Shown: positions 48,441-57,996 of the stretch, piece by piece
Layout of the letters: the number at the start of each line of letters is the position of its first letter
Position numbering within the stretch: position 1 is the stretch's first letter
Origin: an uncultured Erythrobacter sp.
GTDB taxonomy: Bacteria > Pseudomonadota > Alphaproteobacteria > Sphingomonadales > Sphingomonadaceae
Direction: 5' to 3'
Assembly (NCBI GenBank): GCA_937899785.1
Contig: CALCCG010000183.1
Coordinates: forward strand, 33,733 to 97,732
Length of the DNA stretch: 64,000 nucleotides
Position numbers and translations under genes: made by a program
Notes under the pieces: generated by a model
Database searches by the model: none
The model's input: the letters and a program-made list of their open reading frames with translations, nothing else
What the model was told of the DNA's origin: nothing

Positions 48441-48893
48441 TCAACGATCCGCTACGGTCTCGATCATTTCACATAAGTTTTCTGGGAAGATCGCTTCCGG
48501 CCAGTCTTCCAGCTCCTCAAGCGCGAACCAGCGGTGCTGCGTCATGACCTCTCGTTCCAGCTCAGTTTGATGCGCGGTTGTGATGCTCTCTTCCTGAACC
48601 CGAAGCAGGAAGTAACGTTCATCTGCCTGCACAAGCTCGCCTTCAACGGTTGTGAATTTCGGCGCGGTACGCCCGACCTCTTCGCCAGGATCAAAGGTGA
48701 GACCAGTCTCCTCAAACAGCTCGCGTTGTGCGGCCTGTTCAAAGGACTCGTCCGGCTCGCATTCACCACCCGGAGTGACCCAGAAGGGCGTCCGGTCGGG
48801 CAAATCAAATCGGAACAAGAGCACGCGCCCGGCCGCGCTGATGACAAAGCTGCGTGCCGCGCGTCGGGTGCGGAGTTTGGGTTTGGTGTTCAT
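48441..48893 (-). CDS. NUDIX hydrolase
   Basis: GGECEPDESFEQAAQRELFEETGL Nudix box; start MNTKPKLRTRRAARSF. Confidence 0.94.
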   Translation of the reverse strand: MNTKPKLRTRRAARSFVISAAGRVLLFRFDLPDRTPFWVTPGGECEPDESFEQAAQRELFEETGLTFDPGEEVGRTAPKFTTVEGELVQADERYFLLRVQEESITTAHQTELEREVMTQHRWFALEELEDWPEAIFPENLCEMIETVADR

Positions 48894-48903
48894 GCAGCGC
48901 GCT

Positions 48904-49176
48904 CTAGGCTTCCGGTGCGCTCGCTTTGATGGCGACAGCGTGGACCCGCTCCCCCACAATGTCGCCAAGCGCTGCTATGACCGCGCGTTGGCGGGCGAGG
49001 CGGTTCATGCTTGCAAAGGCATGAGCCTCTATCAGCAACGTGAAATGCGATTCTCCCGATCCATCATCGCCTGCGTGGCCGGCGTGGTGTCCGCTGTCAT
49101 TAATGATCTCGAGCGACGATGGCGAAAAGGCCGCTTCGAGCAATTCACGCATTTCGTCCGCGACAGGTCGGCTCAT
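48904..49176 (-). CDS. bolA: BolA-family protein
   Basis: 90 aa; LEIINDSGHHAGHAG...ESHFTLLIEAHAFASMNRLARQRAVIAAL. Confidence 0.93.
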   Translation of the reverse strand: MSRPVADEMRELLEAAFSPSSLEIINDSGHHAGHAGDDGSGESHFTLLIEAHAFASMNRLARQRAVIAALGDIVGERVHAVAIKASAPEA

Positions 49177-49246
49177 AAGGGCGTTTCCTCTTTTGTTGCA
49201 ATCAACGGGTTGGAATCTGGTGTCCGAAGCTCCATTCTCAACCCTT

Positions 49247-49840
49247 ATGGCGTCAAGCAAGTTCCATGGGCGATACGAAGCGGTGGACCGACAGTGTGAC
49301 TGGCCCGGTTGCACAAAGCCAGGCGAGTTTCGCGCGCCTGGATACCGTCCGAACGGCTTTGATGGCCCGGGTGAATGGCGTTGGTTCTGCCTTGAGCATG
49401 TCCGCGAGTTCAACGCTGGATATGACTGGTTTGACGGCATGAGCGCGGACGAAATCCTCAACGCGCAATCGCCTGTTTCTGGCTGGCGGACGGAGAGTGC
49501 CGCCTTTTCCTCCCAAGCGGCAGTGGATGGGATACCGCGCTGGGCGGACTTCGATGACCCCCTTGAAGCCATTTCAGCGCGTGCGAGCGGTATCCGAAGC
49601 CGCGCCGAGCGCACTGCCAAGATGGCAATGAGCGGGCGCTGGAGCCGCGAAGAGGCAGACGCACTTGAGGTCATGGGTCTTGGCTCGGACACCGATAAGC
49701 AGCGCCTGCGCCGCCGGTACTCCGAGCTTGTCCGACGCTACCATCCCGATCGAAACGGCGGCGATCGGAGCTTCGAAGCGCGGCTCAACGCCGTGGTCCA
49801 AGCGTATCAGCTGCTCAGAAAGAGTGTGGTGCTGAGTTAG
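49247..49840 (+). CDS. J-domain (DnaJ-like) protein
   Basis: C-terminal LRRRYSELVRRYHPDRNGGD (HPD); N-terminal Cys/Trp motif CDWPGCTKPGEFRAP. Confidence 0.92.
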   Translation: MASSKFHGRYEAVDRQCDWPGCTKPGEFRAPGYRPNGFDGPGEWRWFCLEHVREFNAGYDWFDGMSADEILNAQSPVSGWRTESAAFSSQAAVDGIPRWADFDDPLEAISARASGIRSRAERTAKMAMSGRWSREEADALEVMGLGSDTDKQRLRRRYSELVRRYHPDRNGGDRSFEARLNAVVQAYQLLRKSVVLS

Positions 49841-50463
49841 CCAGCCGCATTTGCAATCAGTTTGCCGTCGATTGCGTTGGCTTCGCCATAGGCAGGACGC
49901 TGGGTGATGCGTTCGACATAAGCGCTGAAGGCGGGCTTTTCAGGGATGGAGCCAAAGCGCAGGCCCCAGACGAACTGGCTTCCCAGATACGTATCCGCCA
50001 TGGTGAAGCGATCGCCAGCGGCAAAATCGTTGACTTTAAGCCAACCCTCGATCGCCTCCAGCGCCAGCTCAAGCGAGCCAAAGCCAGCCATGGCTGTCCT
50101 GTCTGGCGGCACTTCCCAGCCCATCGCTTTGCCAACCACAGCCTGCTCCAGTGGGCCCGCTGCGAAGAACAGCCAGCGGAAGTAGGATGCCCTTTCTTGT
50201 GGTTGGGGCAGGAGGTCTTTGTCCGGATGAGTCTCCGCCAGATAGTGGTTGATCGCCGCGGCCTCGGTGACGATGTAGTCCTGCCCATCGAGATGGTGGA
50301 CAAGTGCCGGGACCTTGTTCATCGGATTGATCGCTTTGTAGCTGTCTGGACGCGTGGCCCAATCCATGATCACTTGCTCATAATCGGCGCCCGCCTCATG
50401 CAGCGCCCAGCGAGTGATTTGCCCACGGCTCATCGCCACCGTGTAGAACGTGAATTCGCTCAT
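49837..50463 (-). CDS. Glutathione S-transferase-family protein
   Basis: AINPMNKVPALVHHLDGQDYIVTEAAAINHYLAE. Confidence 0.93.
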   Translation of the reverse strand: MSEFTFYTVAMSRGQITRWALHEAGADYEQVIMDWATRPDSYKAINPMNKVPALVHHLDGQDYIVTEAAAINHYLAETHPDKDLLPQPQERASYFRWLFFAAGPLEQAVVGKAMGWEVPPDRTAMAGFGSLELALEAIEGWLKVNDFAAGDRFTMADTYLGSQFVWGLRFGSIPEKPAFSAYVERITQRPAYGEANAIDGKLIANAAG

Positions 50464-50467
50464 CGGA

Positions 50468-50848
50468 CTAGCCCTCTTTGGTTATGCGATAGATCTGGTC
50501 AAAGCTTCCTAAGATCATTCGCTTGCCGTCCATCACCTCGGGAAACTCCATCGAGGTCATCCGATCATCCTTCATCATTTTCTCATGCGCGGCATCGCAC
50601 GTTGCCTTATCGGGCCATACGATCCAGGAAAACACGATCTTCTCACCCGGCTCCGCCGCGACAGCCTTACGAAAATCGGTAACTTCGCCATCGGGCACGT
50701 CGGCTTCCCAATTTTCGGTCGCTTCGAGAGCGCCGAACTCAATAAACATCTCGCCCATGGCGCGGGCGACCTTGAGGTAGTCGTCCTTACCGCCATCTTT
50801 TACGCCAAGCACGAAACCTTGGACATGCATCGTCTTTCCTTCCGCCAC
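50468..50848 (-). CDS. DUF1428-family protein
   Basis: KIVFSWIVWPDKATCDAAHEKMMKD...MDGKRMILGSFDQI. Confidence 0.88.
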   Translation of the reverse strand: MAEGKTMHVQGFVLGVKDGGKDDYLKVARAMGEMFIEFGALEATENWEADVPDGEVTDFRKAVAAEPGEKIVFSWIVWPDKATCDAAHEKMMKDDRMTSMEFPEVMDGKRMILGSFDQIYRITKEG

Positions 50849-50916
50849 TGCCAGAACGCGTCGATGACAAGCGATTATGGCGTAAGTGCGTCAGATTTTG
50901 AACCTATGCTGTTGCG

Positions 50917-51759
50917 CTACGCGTCCTGACGAAAGGCCCAGCGCAAGGTTCGTCCAACCCCCCAAGTGGCTGCCCGGGCGGGGATTGCCGTTAAGACAGG
51001 GCGTTGCAGTCGCAGCATCCGACTAGCCCAATCGGGAAGCATAGCCACGGCCTCCGCGCCCAGCATTGCCTGAACGCCGGGCGGTGTTCCCGGTGGTTTT
51101 TGGCTAAGAACAAGCTGCGCGACCTCGCGCGCCTCTGGGCTGGTCTTCAGGTCCTGCCGAAGCGTTCGAAAAATCGCTTCGGCCTCGTTGCGGTTTTCGG
51201 GCACCGGATCGGCACCCAGCGCGCGCGCGATGACCGCAAATTGCCGGTAGTATTCGTCTTGTTCGTGCCCCGGCATGTCAGGCCTTACATGGCGCAGATA
51301 GCCGGCTAAGAAACTCTGTGCTTCCACAACGTGAACCCAGGCGAGTGTGCGCGGATTGGTGGCGTTGTACGGCGTCCCGTCTGGCAGCGTCCCGCCGATA
51401 CGCGCATGAATGCGATTGACCGCTTCGATTGAGGCCATTGCGCGGTCACGGTGGCCGAAGGTGGTGACGGCAATAAAGCGCGCCGTGCGTTGCAAGCGTC
51501 CGTGCATATCCTCGCGAAAATTCGAATGATCGAGCACCCCTTGGAGCGCGTGCGGGTGGAGCATTTGCAACAGCAGTCCGCGCACGCCTCCGGTCATCAT
51601 CCCGACAAGATCGGCGTGCACGCGTCGGATTGGAGTGTCGCGCTCAAACAGAGCTTCATCTGAGGGTGGGACGGGTTTCTGACCGTTATGGGTGTCGTTG
51701 AAGACTCCGCGGACTTGGTCGACGACGCGCAAGCGCAAGGATTCGATCGGGCTCGCCAT
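50917..51759 (-). CDS. MpaB/DUF2236-family oxygenase-like protein
   Basis: LLLQMLHPHALQGVLDHSNF...NATNPRTLAWVHVVEAQSFL. Confidence 0.85.
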   Translation of the reverse strand: MASPIESLRLRVVDQVRGVFNDTHNGQKPVPPSDEALFERDTPIRRVHADLVGMMTGGVRGLLLQMLHPHALQGVLDHSNFREDMHGRLQRTARFIAVTTFGHRDRAMASIEAVNRIHARIGGTLPDGTPYNATNPRTLAWVHVVEAQSFLAGYLRHVRPDMPGHEQDEYYRQFAVIARALGADPVPENRNEAEAIFRTLRQDLKTSPEAREVAQLVLSQKPPGTPPGVQAMLGAEAVAMLPDWASRMLRLQRPVLTAIPARAATWGVGRTLRWAFRQDA

Positions 51760-51842
51760 AGGATCCTTTGTAATCACTCTGATCGGTTTTTTCGAGCGCT
51801 TTGGGGGTTTTGGGATACGTTCCCACTTCCCAATTGTATCGC

Positions 51843-52526
51843 ATGGAGATCAACGCAGACTTTTCGAAAGCCGTGCTCGCGCACACCGATGCAATTGATT
51901 GGGTTTCTTCGCCAATGGTCGGTGTCGAACGGCGAATGCTTGATCGGATCGGCGGTGAGGTTGCGCGCGCGACCAGCCTTGTGCGCTACGCGGAGGGCAG
52001 CGCATTTCCTGAGCACACGCATGGCGGAGGGGAGGAGTTTATCGTCCTCGAAGGGGTCTTCCAGGATGAGTACGGGGACTATCCCGCCGGGACCTATGTG
52101 CGCAATCCGGTTGGCACTCATCACATTCCGCGGTCCGATCCGGGCTGCACAATCTTTGTGAAGCTCTGGCAGTTTGATCGTGAAGATCGAGAGCAGTTCG
52201 CTATCGACCTGAATACTCTTTTGCTCGAGGATGACCCAATGCGTCCGGGTGTTGCTAGCGCGACGATCGCCAAGCGCCGCTATGAAAGCGTAGAGCTTGA
52301 GCGCTGGAATCCGGGCGCAAGCGATAGGCTTTCGGGCGACGGCGGCGTCGAAGCGCTCATCCTATCGGGGACACTTCTCCATGACGGTGCGGTCTACATG
52401 CGGCACGACTGGATTCGTTTGCCTGAGGGCAAAGCTGTCAAACTGATCGCGGGTGACAGCGGCGCTCGGATGTGGATCAAGCGCGGGCATCTCAACACGA
52501 TCACCGTGCCGAGCCGAGTGACTTAA
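51843..52526 (+). CDS. ChrR-like cupin-domain protein
   Basis: [42 protein letters not shown]. Confidence 0.87.
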   Translation: MEINADFSKAVLAHTDAIDWVSSPMVGVERRMLDRIGGEVARATSLVRYAEGSAFPEHTHGGGEEFIVLEGVFQDEYGDYPAGTYVRNPVGTHHIPRSDPGCTIFVKLWQFDREDREQFAIDLNTLLLEDDPMRPGVASATIAKRRYESVELERWNPGASDRLSGDGGVEALILSGTLLHDGAVYMRHDWIRLPEGKAVKLIAGDSGARMWIKRGHLNTITVPSRVT

Positions 52527-52573
52527 AGCAACTCTTGCAGCGTGGGCGCTGTCGCTCTAACCGGTGCCTCGCA

Positions 52574-53563
52574 ATGAACTCACCCGCTACTCCCAACACC
52601 GCCGGCGCCGAAGCGCTTCCCACTCAGCCCGATGCGACCGTCGATGTGCGCGACGTGTTCGGCATTGATGTCGATTGGCAGGTCCCTGCCTTTGCCGCGC
52701 CGAGCGAGCATGTGCCTGATCTTGACGAAGACTATGTTTTCGATCCTGATACAACGCTCGCAATCCTGGCGGGCTTTGCCCACAATCGACGAGTGATGGT
52801 GCAGGGCTATCACGGCACGGGTAAGTCCACTCACATCGAGCAGGTTGCAGCGCGCTTGCATTGGCCGAGCGTGCGCGTGAACTTGGATGCCCACATCAGC
52901 CGTATCGATTTGGTCGGCCGCGATGCGATTGTTCTTAAGGACGGTCTGCAGGTGACCGAGTTCAAAGAAGGGATACTGCCTTGGGCGCTCCAAAGCCCTG
53001 TAGCGTTGACCTTTGACGAATACGACGCTGGTCGTCCGGACGTCATGTTTGTGATTCAGCGCGTGCTCGAGTTTGATGGACGTTTAACCTTGCTCGACCA
53101 AAACCGGGTGATCACGCCAAACCCTTATTTTCGTCTCTTCGCGACGACGAACACGGTTGGTTTGGGAGATACAAGCGGACTGTATCACGGAACGCAAGCG
53201 ATCAACCAGGCGCAGATGGACCGTTGGAATGTGGTTGTCGCGTTGAATTATCTGCCTGCGGAAACCGAGCAGCAGATCGTCAAATCCAAGACTCCGGAAA
53301 CCGACGAAAAGGTGATCGCCGACATGGTCAAGGTGGCCGAGCTGACGCGTCAGGGGTTCATGAACGGAGACATTTCGACCGTGATGAGCCCGCGCACAGT
53401 GATCACCTGGGCACAAAACGCCGAGATCTTTAACTCAATGGGCTTCGCCTTCCGCCTGAGCTTTCTCAACAAGTGCGACGAAGCCGAGCGCACGCTGGTG
53501 AGCGAATATTACCAACGCGTGTTTGGCGAGGACCTTCCGGAAAGCGCGGCGGTTATCGCCTGA
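52574..53563 (+). CDS. cobS: Cobaltochelatase CobS-like AAA+ ATPase
   Basis: [43 protein letters not shown]; internal start. Confidence 0.92.
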   Translation: MNSPATPNTAGAEALPTQPDATVDVRDVFGIDVDWQVPAFAAPSEHVPDLDEDYVFDPDTTLAILAGFAHNRRVMVQGYHGTGKSTHIEQVAARLHWPSVRVNLDAHISRIDLVGRDAIVLKDGLQVTEFKEGILPWALQSPVALTFDEYDAGRPDVMFVIQRVLEFDGRLTLLDQNRVITPNPYFRLFATTNTVGLGDTSGLYHGTQAINQAQMDRWNVVVALNYLPAETEQQIVKSKTPETDEKVIADMVKVAELTRQGFMNGDISTVMSPRTVITWAQNAEIFNSMGFAFRLSFLNKCDEAERTLVSEYYQRVFGEDLPESAAVIA

Positions 53564-53604
53564 GGGATTGCGCATAGGTGTTATAGAATGCTAATACACC
53601 AGTA

Positions 53605-55791
53605 ATGGCGCTTTTTGACCGTATTCTGAAACGCAAAGGCCAGACCGCTGCAGAGCGCTCGGGCAATGAGTACTACGCGCTGTACGATTCGCCGCGCCCG
53701 CTCGATCTGGATGATGACTCGGAGGGTATTGCCCGGGCTCGGTTTGCGGGGCCCGCGCCGGCTTTCAACCATTGGGATAAGCGCCTCAGCGCGCTGGATG
53801 TCGCAGTCGAGAGCGAAGAGCGCCGCCACGCGCCGCGGTTTACACTTGGTCGGTGGCGGGGGCTTAAGAAGCGTTGGTGGGCCTTGCGGATTTTCGCCGC
53901 GTTGACGCTGGTGTTTGCCCTTCTTGTCGGCTGGCTGGCGGTTACCGCACCCTTGTCCAAGAGCCTGGAGCCGATCGCGCCGCCGCAGATCACACTGCTC
54001 GCCAGCGATGGCACACCCATCGCCCGCTCCGGCGCGATGGTGGCTGAACCGGTCGAGCTCGAAGATCTTCCCGATCACGTACGCCAAGCCTTTATCGCGA
54101 TTGAGGACCGGCGGTTCTATTCGCACTGGGGCGTCGACCCTCGCGGGATCGCGCGCGCGGCCTGGACGGGCGTGGGCGGTGGTAGCACGATCACACAGCA
54201 GCTCGCCAAATTCACGTTCCTAACACCTGAGCAAAGCCTCAGCCGGAAGGCGCGCGAGGCCGTGATCGCCTTGTGGCTAGAGACATGGCTCACCAAGCAC
54301 GAGATCTTGGAACGCTATCTTTCCAACGCCTATTTCGGTGACAACCAATACGGCCTGCGCGCTGCCTCGCTGCATTACTTCTACCGTCAGCCCGAAAACC
54401 TCTTGCCCCATCAGGCGGCGATGCTCGCCGGGCTCCTGCAGGCACCCTCGCGCTATGCCCCGACGCGTCATTACGCACGGGCAAAGCGCAGGATGGATCT
54501 GGTTGTCGGAGCTATGGTGGAGGAGGGCTATCTCACGCAGGCCGAAGCCGACGCGCTGCCGAGCCCACGGATTGATTCGCGTACACGCAACGATTTGCCC
54601 ACCGGCACCTATTTCGCCGATTGGGCGCTGCCGATCGCGCGGGCAAGCAGCGAGGCTGGCTACGCGAGCCAAGTGCTGACCACAACGCTCGACGCCCGGC
54701 TCCAAGCTCTTGCCAAAAGCGCCGTTGCACGCGCGGACTTGGGTGAGGCGCAGGTTGGGCTTGTCGCCATGCGGCCCAGCGGCGAAGTGGTCGCCATGGT
54801 TGGAGGAAAGAGCTACGCCAAAAGCCCCTTCAATCGTGTCACGCAAGCGCGCCGCCAGCCCGGATCAACCTTCAAGCTATTCGTGTATCTCAGCGCGCTC
54901 CAGGAGGGTTGGACGCCGGAGGATACGATTGGAAACACCCCAATTGCGGTGGGCAGCTATCGGCCGCGAAACTCTGGTGAGCAATACTCGAAGGACATTT
55001 CTCTCGAAGACGCCTTGGCAAGCTCAAGCAACGTAGCGACCGTCCGCCTGTTCAACGAGCTGGGCAGTGAGCGCGTTATCCGGACCGCAAGGATGATGGG
55101 CGTGACCTCCCCGTTACCGCAAGGCGATCCCAGTTTGGCCCTGGGTACGTCGACCATGACTCTTCTGGAGCTGACCGGCGCTTACGCCGGCCTTGCGGCA
55201 AATAGCTTTCCCGTGAAGCCCTTCGCCTTTGAACCCGAACAGCCTACCTTCTTCCAGTGGTTATGGGGACTCACCACGGCCCCGGCGAACAGCGTGTCCT
55301 CTTCGGCGCATGAAGATATGGAGCAAATGCTGCGCAGCGCGATCAACGCCGGGACTGGGCGGGCGGCGACCCTGCCAATTGCGAATTATGGGAAGACCGG
55401 AACCACGCAAGACTCTCGTGATGCCTTGTTTGTGGGCTACGCGGGCGAGGGCGATGAGGCTCTGGTGGTGGGTGTATGGATAGGCAACGATGCCAACTCC
55501 TCGCTCGGAAAGGTGAAAAGGGGTGGGGCGCCTGCGCGGATTTGGAAAGACTTCATGCGCGCAGCGCTCTCACTCAAGCCTGCCCCGCGCGCAACGGTCT
55601 CCCCTGATCCGGAGGGGCCAGTTCAGCCGCTTGATGTTGAGGATGGGGCTGTGATCCCGCTTGACGACAAGGGTTCCCAGATCCGGTTTGATGAAGACGG
55701 CATAACGCTTTCCACCGAGGCCGAAGGCTTTCCGCTCGAATTCCGGCTGGATGAAGAGGGTCTGCGGCTCAACGGGGAGAAGGATCGGTAG
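53605..55791 (+). CDS. Bifunctional penicillin-binding protein (transglycosylase/transpeptidase)
   Basis: 728 aa; FIAIEDRRFYSHWGVDPRGIARA; SSSNVATVRL and YGKTGTTQDSRDALFVGY. Confidence 0.95.
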   Translation: MALFDRILKRKGQTAAERSGNEYYALYDSPRPLDLDDDSEGIARARFAGPAPAFNHWDKRLSALDVAVESEERRHAPRFTLGRWRGLKKRWWALRIFAALTLVFALLVGWLAVTAPLSKSLEPIAPPQITLLASDGTPIARSGAMVAEPVELEDLPDHVRQAFIAIEDRRFYSHWGVDPRGIARAAWTGVGGGSTITQQLAKFTFLTPEQSLSRKAREAVIALWLETWLTKHEILERYLSNAYFGDNQYGLRAASLHYFYRQPENLLPHQAAMLAGLLQAPSRYAPTRHYARAKRRMDLVVGAMVEEGYLTQAEADALPSPRIDSRTRNDLPTGTYFADWALPIARASSEAGYASQVLTTTLDARLQALAKSAVARADLGEAQVGLVAMRPSGEVVAMVGGKSYAKSPFNRVTQARRQPGSTFKLFVYLSALQEGWTPEDTIGNTPIAVGSYRPRNSGEQYSKDISLEDALASSSNVATVRLFNELGSERVIRTARMMGVTSPLPQGDPSLALGTSTMTLLELTGAYAGLAANSFPVKPFAFEPEQPTFFQWLWGLTTAPANSVSSSAHEDMEQMLRSAINAGTGRAATLPIANYGKTGTTQDSRDALFVGYAGEGDEALVVGVWIGNDANSSLGKVKRGGAPARIWKDFMRAALSLKPAPRATVSPDPEGPVQPLDVEDGAVIPLDDKGSQIRFDEDGITLSTEAEGFPLEFRLDEEGLRLNGEKDR

Positions 55792-55812
55792 CAAGTCCCT
55801 TGGTCAAGGGCC

Positions 55813-56214
55813 TCAAGCCATCAAAATGTTCATGACAGCAGCGGCGATGGGCCGCCCGCGGTCATCTTGCCACGCCTCGACCGAAAGGTTTGCATTGCGT
55901 CGACCAAGCCTTGTCACGCGCGCCAGCGCAAAGGTAGGCTTCTGCTTACCCGCTGAGAGATACTGCACGGTGATGTTGATTGGCTTGAGTACGGGTTCGC
56001 GGCCTTCCTTCAAGAGCACGGATCGCAACGCGGCGTAGCCCGCGTTTTCAAGCAAGCCGGCGGTTGCGCCACCATGAAAGGCGCCGGGGCGCCCTTCGAC
56101 GTTTGGACCAAAATCGACGGTCAGAACGGGCAGCTCATTCTCGATCCGCTCCACTTGAATGCCGAGCGAGCGCGCGTAGGCGGGGAGGTGATCGTGAGTG
56201 TGCTGGTCAGCCAT
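55813..56214 (-). CDS. PaaI-like hot-dog thioesterase
   Basis: GRPGAFHGGATAGLLENAGYAAL. Confidence 0.85.
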   Translation of the reverse strand: MADQHTHDHLPAYARSLGIQVERIENELPVLTVDFGPNVEGRPGAFHGGATAGLLENAGYAALRSVLLKEGREPVLKPINITVQYLSAGKQKPTFALARVTRLGRRNANLSVEAWQDDRGRPIAAAVMNILMA

Positions 56215-56695
56215 CGACTGTGGACCCCGGCTGGTCCGTTGAACGCGGGTCCTGCCCGATCGTCATGAAAACCCCCGCTACATGCGCCACCGGATCGTCG
56301 ATTTTTCCATCGTGCGCAACTCCTCGCACAAAGGCGGCTGAGCGTGTTGTGCGGTAGCACTCCACTCGGCCAAACACCGCCGTGCCTTCATGGGCCGGGC
56401 GCTGATAATCGACACGCAGATCAAGCGTAGCGATCGGCAAAAAAATGCCAGTGGTCTGCCAGATGGCCATTCCGCTAGCCATATCCATCAAGCTAACGAT
56501 GGGACCGGACGCCAGAACGGAACTGTGCGGCTCTCCAAGCAGGTCTTCGCGCCAAGGCAGTTTCAGCTCGACCCAGTTTTCGGCGTGTTGGCTGTAGCGC
56601 AGTCCAAGCCAGCCCGAATGTCCGTGGCGAAAGAAGAATTTTCCGGCCTCAGCGGGATCAAAACGTGCGGGCGCCGGAGACGGGTCTTTGCTCAT
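56207..56695 (-). CDS. PaaI-like hot-dog thioesterase
   Basis: HSSVLASGPIVSLMDMASGMAIWQTTG; overlaps neighbouring thioesterase. Confidence 0.82.
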   Translation of the reverse strand: MSKDPSPAPARFDPAEAGKFFFRHGHSGWLGLRYSQHAENWVELKLPWREDLLGEPHSSVLASGPIVSLMDMASGMAIWQTTGIFLPIATLDLRVDYQRPAHEGTAVFGRVECYRTTRSAAFVRGVAHDGKIDDPVAHVAGVFMTIGQDPRSTDQPGSTVDG

Positions 56696-56821
56696 CGCTG
56701 ACGACCCTTGGAGCCGCCTGCGTTTCATTACAATCCTTTAATTTCCGAACTGACCCAAGCCCAGTCACTCTCATAAGCGCGCCGCAGCATTCTCCCGGCG
56801 CTTTAGCAAGAGGAACGATCT

Positions 56822-56980
56822 ATGAGCACACCCAATATCGATATCACGTCCATTCCGGGCCTTGAGACCGGTCAAGGCCTTTTTGGATCCATCAAGCAGG
56901 GCGCTGCATCCTATGATGATAGTGTGGTTGACATAATGGTTTATGTCTACGACGTGCTCCCGCCCGAAGCGTTGTTGTGA
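56822..56980 (+). CDS. 52-aa candidate precursor peptide
   Basis: MSTPNIDITSIPGLETGQGLFGSIKQGAASYDDSVVDIMVYVYDVLPPEALL; AGAGGA RBS 7 nt upstream; absent from ORF track; first in a three-gene plus-strand cassette. Confidence 0.6.
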   Translation: MSTPNIDITSIPGLETGQGLFGSIKQGAASYDDSVVDIMVYVYDVLPPEALL

Positions 56981-57006
56981 CGGTGACGCTGGACGGGCCT
57001 TTGTGA

Positions 57007-57996
57007 ATGCAAATTCATCCGGCCATCGCGGCGCTGCGGAGCCCATCGAGCCAGCAGCGTCGCGCTAGCGCGCAGACCACTGCCGCGATGCGGCGCGCTC
57101 GCGATAGCTGGCTCGATCTGGATCAGACACGCCGCCTGATTGATGGTTTGGAGCGCTATGGCACCGGCGGACGGCTTGATGATTGCTCCGAGCTCAACCG
57201 GGTTATGGGTGATCCCGAGCTAGCTCAAACTTGGGTCAACACCCTGTTTGCTGCGACACTCAAGGAGCTTCGGGCTTGGCCGTTTGGAGAGGCCCCTTTC
57301 CGATACCGTGTGGCTTCAGCCTTCGCGACAATGCAATTGCTCGAAGCGGGCGAAGCCACGTTGACCCTCGCTGCCTACGAGCCTCTCGAAGGTATCGAGG
57401 AACCTTCCAGCGCACTCTTTTCCGATCGCCACTCGATCGAGCTTATCCTTACCGGCGCGGCTTCTGGATTGAAGCACACAATTGCACTTCCGGTTGGCGG
57501 CGAAGGTGGCCCGGTCCGGAGTGAGCGCAAGCGCTGGTGCCGCGGCGATCAAATCGAAACGCGCCCGATGGCCGAGGCACGTCACATCGTGCGTGTTGAG
57601 CGGTCGCTTGTGCTCCTGCAACTCACCCGTGAGCCTCTTCGTGCGCGACCAGTGCGAGAGGTTTCTTTGGCGACAGGTGCCGTGGTTCGCACAGCAAGCG
57701 GTGATAAGTCGGCCAGCCAGACCGTTATGGCGCTCAGCGTGTTAGGGGCGCTGCGCGCATACAATTCTCTTGATGTGATGGAGGAGACTGCGCTGAACCT
57801 TGAAGAAGACGTGGATGTGCGATGGGAAGCGGCTCGCCAGGCGCTGGGACTGGGCGCGGTGAGAGGTATGGGTGTTCTGGAAGCCTTGGCGATCCGGGAT
57901 GACGATCCACTTTCGCAACCGGCTATCGCGCTCAAAGAGCAATTGCTTAGTGGGCTTCGTGGATCATCTTTAACGGACTTTCAATGCCGCTCTTGA
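57007..57996 (+). CDS. Uncharacterised protein with HEAT-like C-terminal repeats
   Basis: 329-aa ORF, 13-nt overlap with the next gene; EDVDVRWEAARQALGLGAVRGMGVLEALAIRDDDPLSQPAI looks like HEAT helices. Confidence 0.75.
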   Translation: MQIHPAIAALRSPSSQQRRASAQTTAAMRRARDSWLDLDQTRRLIDGLERYGTGGRLDDCSELNRVMGDPELAQTWVNTLFAATLKELRAWPFGEAPFRYRVASAFATMQLLEAGEATLTLAAYEPLEGIEEPSSALFSDRHSIELILTGAASGLKHTIALPVGGEGGPVRSERKRWCRGDQIETRPMAEARHIVRVERSLVLLQLTREPLRARPVREVSLATGAVVRTASGDKSASQTVMALSVLGALRAYNSLDVMEETALNLEEDVDVRWEAARQALGLGAVRGMGVLEALAIRDDDPLSQPAIALKEQLLSGLRGSSLTDFQCRS

